A stretch of 64,000 nt of DNA from contig NZ_SMKR01000004.1 of NCBI RefSeq assembly GCF_004348725.1, positions 1 to 64,000 of the forward strand, written 5' to 3'. The notes under the pieces were generated by a model. The model made no database searches, was not told the DNA's origin, and saw only the letters and a list, made by a program, of their open reading frames with translations. The DNA comes from Kribbella turkmenica. Lineage in GTDB: Bacteria; Actinomycetota; Actinomycetes; Propionibacteriales; Kribbellaceae. This document shows, piece after piece, positions 1-11,388 of this stretch (the first letter of the stretch is position 1; every line of letters starts with the position of its first letter). The translations under genes were made by a program, and so were the position numbers.

Positions 1-562
1 GGTAGAGATACGCCGAGCTGTCCGGCATCCACGCCGCCTCGCAGAACTTGGCCTCTGTCACCGTGTCGTCGACGGGCGTGCCGGTGGCGATGTCGAGCAG
101 CCGGAACGTCGTCCAGTCGCTGCCGCTCTCGTTGATGCCGTACGCGAAGTACTTGCCGTCCTGGCTGACGGTGAACGAGCCGAGCGAGTCGGTGCGGTCC
201 GCGGACAGCGTGTTCGGGTCGATCAGCACCCGACCGCCGGAGACGAGTTCTTCGAGTGACTCGGCGACGTACACGACGTCCTGCGCCTGGGTGCCGTCGT
301 TGCGGCCGACGAAGTACCAGCCGGACTTCTTCACCGGTACGCCGGCGCGCGGCCGGGCGAGGATCGCGGACATCGTGCGCTGGAACCAGGCGCGCACCGG
401 ATAGGTCGAGAGCTCGGCTTCCGTGAAGGCGTTCTGCCGAGTGACCCAGTCCTGGGTGTCGGGTGAGTCGGGGTCCTCCAGCCAGCGATACGGGTCGGCG
501 ATCTGGTGTCCGTGCAGCGTCTCGACCAGGTCGTCGCGACGGCTCTCGGGGTACGCGGTCAT
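1..562 (-). CDS. Prolyl oligopeptidase family serine peptidase (S9A), N-terminal part; C-terminus off window
   Basis: The first 187 residues of a minus-strand protein start at the ATG at 562 and run off the left edge. The N-terminus contains the 'DPYRWLED' motif typical of the S9A beta-propeller entry region, followed by Trp/Phe-rich propeller blades with repeated 'DG..' turns. The family hydrolyses short Pro-containing peptides, usually in the cytoplasm. The Ser-Asp-His catalytic domain lies outside the window and cannot be checked. No signal peptide is visible. Nothing in the 290 bp upstream looks like a partner gene. Protease II (oligopeptidase B) is the main alternative within the same family. 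Confidence 0.85.
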   Translation of the reverse strand, partial: MTAYPESRRDDLVETLHGHQIADPYRWLEDPDSPDTQDWVTRQNAFTEAELSTYPVRAWFQRTMSAILARPRAGVPVKKSGWYFVGRNDGTQAQDVVYVAESLEELVSGGRVLIDPNTLSADRTDSLGSFTVSQDGKYFAYGINESGSDWTTFRLLDIATGTPVDDTVTEAKFCEAAWMPDSSAYLY

Positions 563-854
563 AGGGTCCAACTTAATGCCGCAGAGCAACCGCTTTGCCC
601 GCGAAGCCGGTGGGTTGTGCCGGACGATCGGTGCACCCGGATTCGCGGTCGAGTCCGCCTGCCTGCTGGCCGAGACGGTCGGCCCGTTGTGCTGCCCCAG
701 TTGGAAGGGCCGGGCGCGACCCGTCCCGCTGAGCGGCTCGCGGCAGGCAACTCGCGGGTCTGACCGGTCGCGGCCCGGAAGTCTGCGTCGTACCCACCGG
801 CCCCGGTGGGCGGCATCCCGCACAGGCGCCGGGGCCGATGAGTACGACGGGCCC

Positions 855-2378
855 TCAGCGGGCCGGGTGGATGTCCTTGGACCAGAGAACGGTGCCGTAC
901 AGGTCGCGCAGCGACGCGGTGAAGACTCCGGTGCGCGGGTCGATGTCGACGTGCCCGAAGAACTGGTTGCCGCCGCTCGGCGGCTGGTTCGGAAAGTCGG
1001 CCGCCTTGACGAACTCGACCTTCGGCCCGAACGTCGGGTCGAGCGCGTTCGGCCCGAACGTGCCGGCGTTGACCGGTCCGGCGACCAGTTCCCAGAAGGG
1101 GTCGAAGTCGGTGAACGACGCGCGCGACGGGTCGTAGTGGTGCGCGGCGCAGTAGTGCACGTCCGCGGTCAGCCAGATCGCGTTGCGGACCTTGCGCCGC
1201 TTGAACTGGCGCAGTACCCAGGCGATCTCGTGCTCGCGACCGCCGGGCGCGCCCGCGAGGCCGTTCGCGACCGCCTCGATTTCGGTGCCGTCCGGGACGA
1301 GTACGCCGATCGGCATGTCGCTCGCGATCACCTTCCAGGTGGCCTTCGACCGGGCCACCTCACGGACCAGCCACTCGGCCTGCTCCCGGCCGAGGATCGC
1401 GACCTCACCCGCCGCGTCCGGTCTCGGGTTGGCATCCCGGTAGGTGCGCATGTCCAGGCAGAAGAGGTCGACCAGCGGCCCGTAGCTCACCTTCCGGTAG
1501 ATCCGGCCCCGGCCCGCGATGTGCTCCATCGGCAGGTACTCGAGGAACGCCTTCCGCGCCCGGGCCGCGAGCACGTCGACCCGCTTCTCGGTGTACCGGT
1601 CGTCGGCCAGGATCTCACCCGGGTACCAGTTGTTGACCGTCTCGTGGTCGTCCCACTGGCTGACGATCGGTACGTCGGCGTACAGCGCGCGCACGTTGTC
1701 GTCGAGCAGGTTGTACTTGTACCGGCCGCGGTACTCGGCCAGCGTCTCGGCGACCTTCGCGACCTCCTCGGTCACGACGTTCCGCCAGATGGTGCCGTCG
1801 GCAACCTTCACCTCGGCCGCGATCGGGCCGTCGGCGTAGATGTTGTCGCCGGAGTGCAGGAAGAAGTCCGGCCGGGTCTCGTGCATCGCCTTGTACGCCA
1901 CCATGCCGCCGAGGTCGGGGTTGATCCCGTAGCCCTGGCCGGCGGTGTCGCCGGTCCAGACGAACGACAGTCCGCGGTTGCGTCCCGGCGTACTGAACGA
2001 ACCCTCGAGCGACTCGCCGCGGCGGCCGTCGGAGTCCTCGAACGCGATCCGGTAGTCGTACCGCTGCCCCGGGCGCAGGCCCTTCAGCGGGAGCTGCGCG
2101 GTGTAGTCGTCCTCGGGCCCGGTGATCGGCCCGCGCAACCGGATCGCCCGGTCGAACCGGCCATGGCTGGTCAGGTCGACGACGAGACGGGCCCGGCGGT
2201 CGGTGCGGGACCAGACGACGGCGGAGTTCGCGCTCACGTCGCCGGACATGATCCCGTACGGCAGCGCGGGCCGGCCGCGGCGGACGAGCTGGGGCGTCGC
2301 GCCGGCGGTCCCCGGCAAGGCCAGGGACGCACCCGCGACGGTCGATGCGGCCAGGAGCTGGCGGCGGCTCAAGTTCAT
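855..2378 (-). CDS. PhoD-like alkaline phosphatase, Tat-secreted
   Basis: A 507-residue secreted phosphatase/phosphodiesterase. The chosen ATG at 2378 places a twin-arginine signal (SRRQLLAAS) at residues 4-12, followed by an Ala/Gly-rich hydrophobic stretch. An upstream in-frame start would bury that signal. An N-terminal Ig-like PhoD_N domain precedes the metallophosphatase domain. Metal-binding motifs are seen in order: WTGDT, SGDNIYADG, WDDHETVNN and TADVHY, as in the Ca/Fe-dependent PhoD family. It would release phosphate from extracellular phosphoesters. A three-unit PHO-box array lies 20-50 bp upstream, indicating PhoP control during phosphate limitation. A second secreted phosphatase (PhoX type) sits at the other end of the window. 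Confidence 0.92.
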   Translation of the reverse strand: MNLSRRQLLAASTVAGASLALPGTAGATPQLVRRGRPALPYGIMSGDVSANSAVVWSRTDRRARLVVDLTSHGRFDRAIRLRGPITGPEDDYTAQLPLKGLRPGQRYDYRIAFEDSDGRRGESLEGSFSTPGRNRGLSFVWTGDTAGQGYGINPDLGGMVAYKAMHETRPDFFLHSGDNIYADGPIAAEVKVADGTIWRNVVTEEVAKVAETLAEYRGRYKYNLLDDNVRALYADVPIVSQWDDHETVNNWYPGEILADDRYTEKRVDVLAARARKAFLEYLPMEHIAGRGRIYRKVSYGPLVDLFCLDMRTYRDANPRPDAAGEVAILGREQAEWLVREVARSKATWKVIASDMPIGVLVPDGTEIEAVANGLAGAPGGREHEIAWVLRQFKRRKVRNAIWLTADVHYCAAHHYDPSRASFTDFDPFWELVAGPVNAGTFGPNALDPTFGPKVEFVKAADFPNQPPSGGNQFFGHVDIDPRTGVFTASLRDLYGTVLWSKDIHPAR

Positions 2379-2395
2379 GGTCCCAAAGTCGGCTC

Positions 2396-2428
2396 CCTCG
2401 ATGACGGTCAGGTGACGACCGGGCGAAC
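2396..2428 (-). promoter_or_regulatory. PHO box (three 11-bp units) upstream of the PhoD gene
   Basis: Read on the minus strand, three heptamers related to GTTCACC follow each other with exact 11-bp period: GTTCGCC (2422-2428), CGTCACC (2411-2417) and CGTCATC (2400-2406). Direct 11-bp repeats of GTTCACC-like cores are the actinobacterial PhoP operator. The position, just upstream of a secreted phosphatase, supports the call. Confidence 0.7.
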
Positions 2429-2503
2429 TGGGTACCAAATCAACCCGTTCCGGAGCGGATGCGGACAATGGAGGAGCCGGCCGGGTCGAAAGGGAACGCT
2501 GGG

Positions 2504-3214
2504 ATGAGACGGGAACGCCGCATCACGCAGGTCTTCGTCGAGCTTGCCGATACGTTGGTCGACGACTTCGAGGTGGTCGACTTCCTCCGCACGCTGGCCG
2601 AGGTCAGTGTCGAGTTGCTGGACGTCGACGCGGCCGGACTGATGCTGGCCGACGAGGACGGCGTACTGCGGGTGATGGCGTCATCGGAGGACCAGGCGGA
2701 ATTGCTGGAGTTGTTCGAGCTGCAGCAGGACGAAGGTCCGTGCCCGGAGTGTTTCCGGACCGGCACGCCGGTGGTCAACGTCGGCCTGCGCCGGTGGCCG
2801 GACTTCGCGGCGGCGGCAGCGGCGGGCGGTTACTTCACGGCTCACGCGCTGCCGCTCCGCCTGCGTCAGCAGGTGATCGGTGCTCTCAACCTCTTCCGGA
2901 CCAGTACCGAACCACTCGGCGAGGAAGACGTCGCGCTCGGCCAGGCACTGGCCGACATCGCCACCATCGGCCTGCTGCACGAGCGGCGGGTCCGCGGGCA
3001 GCAGGTGCTCGCCGAGCAGCTCCAGCATGCGCTGAACAGCAGGATCCTGATCGAGCAGGCCAAGGGAATGCTGGCCGAACGCGTCGGTCTGAGCCCGGCC
3101 GCCGCGTTCACCGCGATGCGCTCGCACGCCCGCGGCACCGGACAACGCCTGAGCGCCGTCGCACAGGGCGTTCTGGACGGCTCTCTGGAGACCTCGGAGC
3201 TGCAGGCTCACTAG
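2504..3214 (+). CDS. GAF-ANTAR domain RNA-binding antiterminator/regulator
   Basis: About 236 residues from the ATG at 2504, which has an AAAGGGA ribosome site at 2489-2495. In-frame ATGs at 2459 and 2468 are possible but lack a clear site. Residues of roughly 10-150 form a GAF sensor domain (DEGPCPECFRTGTPV, YFTAHALPLRL). The last 60 residues form an ANTAR domain with the signature 'ILIEQAKGML', followed by the three-helix region ending near the C-terminus. ANTAR proteins bind paired stem-loops in nascent RNA and prevent termination. The gene is divergent from the PhoD gene and 121 bp upstream of a fatty-acid desaturase on the same strand. The sensed ligand cannot be read from sequence. Confidence 0.9.
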   Translation: MRRERRITQVFVELADTLVDDFEVVDFLRTLAEVSVELLDVDAAGLMLADEDGVLRVMASSEDQAELLELFELQQDEGPCPECFRTGTPVVNVGLRRWPDFAAAAAAGGYFTAHALPLRLRQQVIGALNLFRTSTEPLGEEDVALGQALADIATIGLLHERRVRGQQVLAEQLQHALNSRILIEQAKGMLAERVGLSPAAAFTAMRSHARGTGQRLSAVAQGVLDGSLETSELQAH

Positions 3215-3265
3215 TTGAGCGTCAGCTTGCGTGTCGCGACTGAGCGTGGTGTCGTTGAGTTGAAA

Positions 3266-3314
3266 GCCACTTCTCGTGGCGCTGCCCCGGACCCGGTAGC
3301 GCATCGACCGATGC
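3266..3314 (+). promoter_or_regulatory. Two short hairpins in the desaturase leader
   Basis: In the 121-bp gap before the desaturase there are two small perfect stems: GCCAC/GTGGC around a 5-nt loop (3266-3280) and GCATC/GATGC around a 4-nt loop (3301-3314). They could be a structured leader acted on by the adjacent ANTAR protein. However, neither loop is the hexanucleotide with A1 and G4 described for ANTAR targets, so the role is speculative. Confidence 0.3.
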
Positions 3315-3335
3315 ACTCCGGACTGAGGCGTTGTC

Positions 3336-4415
3336 ATGTCACAATTCGTAGCGGATGATCACACTCCGTCACGACCGCAGCAGCGGTACACGAATCTCTA
3401 CACCGACCTCGCGCGAACCGTCCGGGAGCTCGGACTGCTCCGGCGACGACGCGGGTACTACTGGACTCGCATCGGCCTGGTGACAGCGGCCTTCGCCGGT
3501 GTGTGGGTCGGTGTCGGCCTTCTCGGCAACTCCTGGCTGCAACTGCTGATGGCCGCTGTGCTCGCTCTGGTACTCACCCAGGTTGCCTTTCTCAGCCACG
3601 ACGGCGCGCATCGACAGATCTTCGACTCCGCGGCCTGGAACGACTGGACCGCACGCCTGCTGGGCGGTGGACTGATCGGGATGAGTTCCAGTTGGTGGCG
3701 TTCGAAGCACAGCCGCCACCATCAGGCTCCAAACCACGTGGACCATGATCCGGACATCGGCGCCGGAGTCGTCGCCTTCACCCCGCAGCACGTCGAGAAG
3801 CGCACAGGTCTCAGCGGATGGCTCACCCGCCGCCAGGGATGGCTCTTCTTCCCACTGCTCACCCTCGAGGGCCTGAACCTGTATGTCTCGAGCCTGCGTC
3901 ATCTGCTCCGCCGCTCGGCGACCAAAGTGGAACGCATCGAGGCCGCGATCATCCTGACCCGGCTCGGCGGCTACCTGGCGGTGCTGTTGATCCTGCTGCC
4001 GGTCGGCAAGGCCGGCGCCTTCCTGGGGCTGCAACTGGCCGTGTTCGGGATCTGCCTCGGGGGCTCGTTCGCACCGAACCACAAGGGGATGCCACTCGTA
4101 CCGGCGACGATGAAGCTCGACTTCCTGCGCCGCCAGGTGCTGATGTCGCGCAACATCCGCGGCGGTGTGATGATCGACTTCGCGCTCGGCGGCCTCAACT
4201 ACCAGATCGAGCACCACCTGTTCCCGAGCATGCCCAGGCCGACTCTCAAAGCTGTCCAGCCGATCGTGCGCGAGTACTGCGAGCTGCACGGGGTCAAGTA
4301 CACCGAGGTCGGCCTGTTCACGTCGTACCGGATCGTCGTCGACTACCTGAACAACGTCGGTCTCCGGGCACGCGATCCGTTCCAGTGCCCGCTCGTCGCG
4401 CTCTACCGGAAGTAG
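3336..4415 (+). CDS. Membrane fatty-acid desaturase (acyl-lipid/acyl-CoA type)
   Basis: A 359-residue integral membrane di-iron desaturase. All three histidine clusters are present: HDGAH at 88-92, HSRHH at 125-129 and QIEHH at 290-294. Hydrophobic segments lie around 45-85, 105-120 and 210-255. The QxxHH third box places it with front-end/acyl-lipid type desaturases such as the linoleoyl-CoA desaturase-like group. It would introduce a double bond into membrane acyl chains using O2 and a reductant; no dedicated ferredoxin or reductase gene is adjacent. A GAGG ribosome site lies 8 bp before the ATG. The preceding GAF-ANTAR gene may control it. Its stop is 3 bp from the end of the convergent LacI gene. 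Confidence 0.92.
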   Translation: MSQFVADDHTPSRPQQRYTNLYTDLARTVRELGLLRRRRGYYWTRIGLVTAAFAGVWVGVGLLGNSWLQLLMAAVLALVLTQVAFLSHDGAHRQIFDSAAWNDWTARLLGGGLIGMSSSWWRSKHSRHHQAPNHVDHDPDIGAGVVAFTPQHVEKRTGLSGWLTRRQGWLFFPLLTLEGLNLYVSSLRHLLRRSATKVERIEAAIILTRLGGYLAVLLILLPVGKAGAFLGLQLAVFGICLGGSFAPNHKGMPLVPATMKLDFLRRQVLMSRNIRGGVMIDFALGGLNYQIEHHLFPSMPRPTLKAVQPIVREYCELHGVKYTEVGLFTSYRIVVDYLNNVGLRARDPFQCPLVALYRK

Positions 4416-4418
4416 CGC

Positions 4419-5450
4419 TCAGCCGGCCGGCGGGATCTCGCCCGAACCGCGGATGGTGAGCTTGACCGGGACGCGGACGGTGCGGCCCGGCCGGTGGGGC
4501 TCAGGGAGGCGCTCGGTCATCAGCTGGATCGCCGTTCGGGCCATCACGTCGGCCGACTGCGCGACCGCGGTGAGACCCGGGCTGAGCAGATCCCCGAGGG
4601 CCAGGTCGTCGAACGACACCAGCGCGACCTGGTCGCGCCGGCCGGCCAGACCGCGCAGTACCTCGGCCGTCGTCATGTTGTTCGCCGACAGCAGCGCGGT
4701 CGCCGGCTCCGGACGGTCCAGTACGGCGGACAGCGTGATGCCGATGCCCTCGGTCGTCGGCTCGGACAGGTGAACCAGGTCCTCGTCCACCTCGATCCGG
4801 TGCCGCGCCATCGCCGCCCGGTAGGCGACCACGCGCTCGCGGGCGGTGAAGATCCGCTCGTCGTCACCGAGGTAGGCGATCCGCCGGTGGCCCTGCCGGA
4901 CCAGGTGGTCGATCGCCTGGTCGATCCCGCCGGCGTTGTCGGCGAGGACGGCGTCCGCCTCGATCCCGTGCGCCGGCCGGTCGATCGTGACCACCGCCAT
5001 CCCGGCGTCGACGTGCGGCGCGAGGTACTCCTGGGTCTCACCGATCGGCGCCATGATCAGCGCGTCCGGCCGACGGGCGACGAACTCCAGGCAGACGTCC
5101 CGCTCGCGGTCCGGGTCCTCGTCGGTCAGCCCGATCATCACCACCGAGCCGGACGACCGGGCCCACAGCTCGACCGCCCGGCCGAGCGAGGCGAAGAACG
5201 GGTCGCCGATGTCGCGGATGACCACCGCGATCGTCCCGGTCTTGCCCCGGCGCAGCATCCGGGCACTCTCGTTCGGGGTGTAGTTGAGCTCCTTGATCGC
5301 GGCCTGGACCTTCGCGGTCAGCTCCGGGCTGACGTTCGGCTCCTCGTTCACCACCCGGGAGACGGTCTTCAGCGCCACCCCGGCCCGGGCCGCGACCTCC
5401 TTCATGGTGGGCCGGCGCTGGCCCGTCCCGTTCACTCCGCTGATGGTCAT
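4419..5450 (-). CDS. LacI-family transcriptional regulator
   Basis: A 343-residue LacI/GalR repressor. The N-terminal helix-turn-helix and hinge (TMKEVAARAGVALKTVSRVV, residues 15-34) are followed by a periplasmic-binding-protein-like sensor domain to residue ~335. Such proteins normally bind a sugar or nucleoside and a palindromic operator. No sugar-utilisation operon is adjacent, so the target and ligand are unknown. It lies just downstream of the RNase J gene on the same strand (29 bp gap after 5479), but functional coupling is unlikely. Confidence 0.92.
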   Translation of the reverse strand: MTISGVNGTGQRRPTMKEVAARAGVALKTVSRVVNEEPNVSPELTAKVQAAIKELNYTPNESARMLRRGKTGTIAVVIRDIGDPFFASLGRAVELWARSSGSVVMIGLTDEDPDRERDVCLEFVARRPDALIMAPIGETQEYLAPHVDAGMAVVTIDRPAHGIEADAVLADNAGGIDQAIDHLVRQGHRRIAYLGDDERIFTARERVVAYRAAMARHRIEVDEDLVHLSEPTTEGIGITLSAVLDRPEPATALLSANNMTTAEVLRGLAGRRDQVALVSFDDLALGDLLSPGLTAVAQSADVMARTAIQLMTERLPEPHRPGRTVRVPVKLTIRGSGEIPPAG

Positions 5451-5478
5451 CGCCGGCCCTCTCTCCCCTGGTGTCCGA

Positions 5479-7169
<1,691 letters not shown>

Positions 7170-7173
<4 letters not shown>

Positions 7174-8084
7174 GCAATCAGTCCTGCCGTCTTGAGGTCG
7201 GTGGTGAGCCAGTCCACTTGCTCGACGGTCGCCTCAACCAACGGCGACCTGAGTGTCGCGTGCTCGATGACGCCGGCCAGCGTGAGCGCGGCCTTCACCA
7301 TGATGGCGCCCTGGGTCCTGGTCATGATCGCCTCGACGGCGGGCACCAGCCGTCGGTCGATCTCTCGTGCGGTGGCGAGGTCGCCGGCCACCACGGCGTC
7401 GATCAGTTGCCGGTACTCCGGGCTCGCGACGTGCGCGACGACACTGGCAATGCCCACCGCACCGATCGCCAGCGAGGCGAGATTCAGCTCGTCGGCACCG
7501 CAGTAGTAGAACAGATCGGTGTTCGCGAGCACCTTGGTGGTCCCGGCGAGGTCGCCCTTGGCGTCCTTCACCGCGACGATCCGAGGGTGCTCGGCGAGCG
7601 CGATCAGCGTCTCGGTCCGGACCTCCACACCGGCCCGGCCGGGGATGTCGTAGACCATGTTCGGCAGGCCGGTGGCGTCGGCGACCGCGGTGAAATGCGC
7701 ACGCAGCCCGTCCTGTGGAGGCTTGTTGTAGTACGGCGTGACCACGAGCAGCCCGTGCGCGCCGGCGGCCTCGGCCTGCTTCGCGCACTCGATCGTGTGC
7801 CTGGTGTCGTTGGTGCCGACCCCGGCGACCACCTTGGCGCGGTCACCGACCGCCGCCAGCACCGCCTCGATCAGCTGAATCTTCTCCTGGTCCGAGGTGG
7901 TCGGTGCCTCCCCCGTCGTCCCGTTGACGATCAGCGCGTCGTTGCCCCGGTCGACGAGGAACGTCGCGACCTTCTGCGCAGCGTCGAGATCGAGCGAGCC
8001 GTCGGGCCGGAACGGGGTGATCATCGCCGTCGTCAGGCGCCCGAAGGGCGGCACCGGTAAGGCAGTGATGGCTGCTGAGGACAT
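7170..8084 (-). CDS. dapA: 4-hydroxy-tetrahydrodipicolinate synthase
   Basis: A 304-residue class I aldolase that condenses pyruvate with aspartate semialdehyde, the first committed step to diaminopimelate and lysine. Key residues are visible: the pyruvate-binding GTTGE loop (55-59), Tyr145 in MVYDIPGR and the Schiff-base Lys173 in AVKDAKGD. The start at 8084 gives the usual family length. It is the first gene of the dapA-rnj pair. dapB is about 14 kb away on the same strand. The leader carries two strong stem-loops (8119-8198) that may control it. Lysine is also the expected first substrate of the hydrazine operon at 50870. Confidence 0.96.
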
Positions 8085-8118
8085 GGGGGTCAGATTACCG
8101 CTCCGAAGCCTCTGAGAA

Positions 8119-8198
8119 TGAGTAGGCCTGGTGGCTGTCCGCTCGGGGGTCCGGGCAGCCACCAGGCTCACTCGTCCTATCGGGCCGGGCCCGGTAGG
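8119..8198 (-). promoter_or_regulatory. Two consecutive strong hairpins in the dapA leader
   Basis: The first hairpin has perfect 12-bp arms GCCTGGTGGCTG (8126-8137) and CAGCCACCAGGC (8156-8167), with near-complementary flanks that extend it. The second has 11-bp arms CCTATCGGGCC (8176-8186) and GGCCCGGTAGG (8188-8198) with one mismatch. They lie 42-114 bp before the dapA start and between two divergent genes. They would be in the dapA 5' UTR if transcription starts in the AT-rich segment 8210-8270. They could act as an attenuator, RNA stabiliser or operator. I recognise no known riboswitch class. Confidence 0.4.
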
Positions 8199-8312
8199 CG
8201 TTACAGCTTCTCTCAAAAAAGTCAGGAAAAATTCTGTGTGTACTTTCTGTGATTTTGCGCTCGCTCAGCGTAGACAGATCGGGTGACTGCGGGAGCCGTT
8301 ACGCTCTGCCGC

Positions 8313-8801
8313 GTGCCTCCCGCTCAGAAAGCCCTGACCAGCACCTGCGCCGCGATGGCCGCAGCGATCCCGCTCATCACGCTGGCCCTGTGGTTCGTGC
8401 TCGCCGCCGACGGGATCGGCGACTTCCCGCCGCTGTGGGCGCCGTCCGTCGTACTGCTGGCCGCCGCCGTCGCCTACGCGTTCTGCGAGCTGGCCGGCTT
8501 CCGGAGCGCTCCGGAAGAGCACACCGGCCGGCCGGCGGCCGAGATCGGGGCGTCGTCGTGGCAGCGGTTCACGGCGTCGACGTTCCTGCGGTTCGCGGTC
8601 TGCGAGGCGTCGTTCCTGGTCTCGATCCCGCTCGCGTTCGTGATCGACAGTTTCTGGGTCGTGCTGATCGGGGCCGCGCTCGCGCTGCCGCTGTTCTTCT
8701 ACGAGGTCTGGCCGGGCGCCCGCAACCAGCAGCGGTTCGCGGCGTCGCTCGAGGCTCGCGGCGTGCCGTCGTACCTGACCGGCCGGGTGCAGGACTACTG
8801 A
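8313..8801 (+). CDS. Small integral membrane protein, unknown function
   Basis: About 162 residues from a GTG at 8313. Four hydrophobic segments are visible: roughly residues 10-30, 40-55, 95-115 and 118-135. A polar C-terminus contains 'LEARGVPSYLTGRVQDY'. I do not recognise a named family or catalytic motif. It is divergent from dapA, and its end overlaps the convergent membrane hydrolase gene by 7 bp. Codon usage matches the neighbours, so it looks like an ordinary resident gene. Confidence 0.7.
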   Translation: MPPAQKALTSTCAAMAAAIPLITLALWFVLAADGIGDFPPLWAPSVVLLAAAVAYAFCELAGFRSAPEEHTGRPAAEIGASSWQRFTASTFLRFAVCEASFLVSIPLAFVIDSFWVVLIGAALALPLFFYEVWPGARNQQRFAASLEARGVPSYLTGRVQDY

Positions 8802-9589
8802 CCGGCGAGCCAGATCGAGGTGGCGGTGAAGAGCCGCTCCACCGCCTGCAGAGCACCTGGCAGAAGGAGTGCGGCGGCGCCGAGTAGGAGCGGTACGACG
8901 ATCAGGCGCTCGAACCGGCCGTTCGTGCGGAACCGGAGCGGACGTGGAAGGCGGATCTCGTACCAGGTCTCACCGCGGATCGGCAGCGGCCACAGCCATG
9001 GGCAGCCTGCTCGGGTCAGGCTGTCGCCCAGACAGTGAGCGAACATCCCGAGCGCGACGGCCACTCCGATCCAGCCGCCGATGCCGGTGAGACCCGCTTG
9101 GACGGCGTCCGCGGTCGTCGTACCGGGTAACGCCGTACCGGTCGCGGTCCACGCGGTGGCACCGAGCACCGAGACGATGAGCCAGTCGCCCAGTACGTCG
9201 GCCGCCAGCAGAAGACCGGTGACAGCTACCGCGAGGACGGCCCACTTGCCGCGATCACCCGCGCCGGCGGCGAGCATTCCGAGCAGGATCGCGGCGACCA
9301 GTGTGTGCGTCGCGTGGCGGTGCTTGCCGGTGCTGTCCTCGTCACGTGGGCCCTTGGTGAGCCGGTAGAGGACGCCGGAGAAGGCACGGACCGCCTCGGA
9401 GACGATGCGGGTGATCGGCCCGACCAGGCGCGACGCGCGCGCGTGCGGGTGATCCAGGTCCGGCACCAGTGCGTAGCCGGCCGTCGCCGCGGCGAACGGC
9501 ACCACCTCGGCCACCGTGCCCAGCCCGATCAACGGTGCCACCAGGAGCCCCGCACACCACCCCGTCAACGCATGCGACCGCCCCATCAT
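8795..9589 (-). CDS. YdjM-like membrane-bound metal-dependent hydrolase
   Basis: A 264-residue polytopic protein starting MMGRSHALTGW. It has the YdjM/DUF457 hallmarks: an N-terminal 'R.H', then 'VPDLDHPHARASR' and 'KHRHATHTLV', and finally 'GMFAHCLGDSLTRAGCPWLWPL'. These His/Asp clusters are thought to bind metal at the membrane. E. coli YdjM is a LexA-regulated inner-membrane protein of uncertain substrate. It is convergent with the small membrane protein and divergent from argG. Confidence 0.85.
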   Translation of the reverse strand: MMGRSHALTGWCAGLLVAPLIGLGTVAEVVPFAAATAGYALVPDLDHPHARASRLVGPITRIVSEAVRAFSGVLYRLTKGPRDEDSTGKHRHATHTLVAAILLGMLAAGAGDRGKWAVLAVAVTGLLLAADVLGDWLIVSVLGATAWTATGTALPGTTTADAVQAGLTGIGGWIGVAVALGMFAHCLGDSLTRAGCPWLWPLPIRGETWYEIRLPRPLRFRTNGRFERLIVVPLLLGAAALLLPGALQAVERLFTATSIWLAGQ

Positions 9590-9674
9590 GGCGCCTCACT
9601 TCCCTCCTGATCAGCGCCGATTCTCTCAACTGCAGTCCCACAAGCCTCACCTGCCACGCGGGCCTCGAGCCGTT

Positions 9675-11142
<1,468 letters not shown>

Positions 11143-11268
11143 CCTGCAGTCCTGGCCGGGCCGCTCACCTGCCGCCGACCATGCACGCGGGGCTCCTCGC
11201 CACGACGGCCGAGAAGGTCGAACGCCGAGCCCGCGGGCTGCGGTGGGCGGCTGCCCGGGCACGGCCGA

Positions 11269-11292
11269 AGCCACCTCAGTCGGGAGGTGGCT
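11269..11292. terminator. Hairpin between convergent argG and paaE
   Basis: Perfect 9-bp arms AGCCACCTC (11269-11277) and GAGGTGGCT (11284-11292) surround a 6-nt loop, in the 246-bp gap between two convergent genes. No T-run follows on either strand. It probably works as a bidirectional stem-type terminator or 3'-end stabiliser. Confidence 0.55.
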
Positions 11293-11388
11293 CCGCGTTC
11301 AGCCAGCTCGGCCGCAGCGGCGAGCAGGTCACACGGCCTTGCCGGCCGTATGGTGGCGGGTCGGGAATGTGACCTGCTGAAGCCTTGG

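Noticed and set aside
423-2507. A 694-residue plus-strand open frame opposite the PhoD gene
   Set aside because: Arg/Val/Asp-rich antisense shadow of a clearly coding minus-strand gene with no recognisable domain. Similar long shadows occur opposite RNase J, pnp, infB and the ATP-grasp genes.
3266-3314. Canonical ANTAR target RNA
   Set aside because: Stem-loops are short and lack hexanucleotide loops with A1 and G4. Kept only as a weak regulatory hypothesis.
8119-8198. tRNA gene or lysine riboswitch upstream of dapA
   Set aside because: No cloverleaf, T-loop GTTCGA or CCA-proximal stem, and no L-box core sequence. Just two simple stems.
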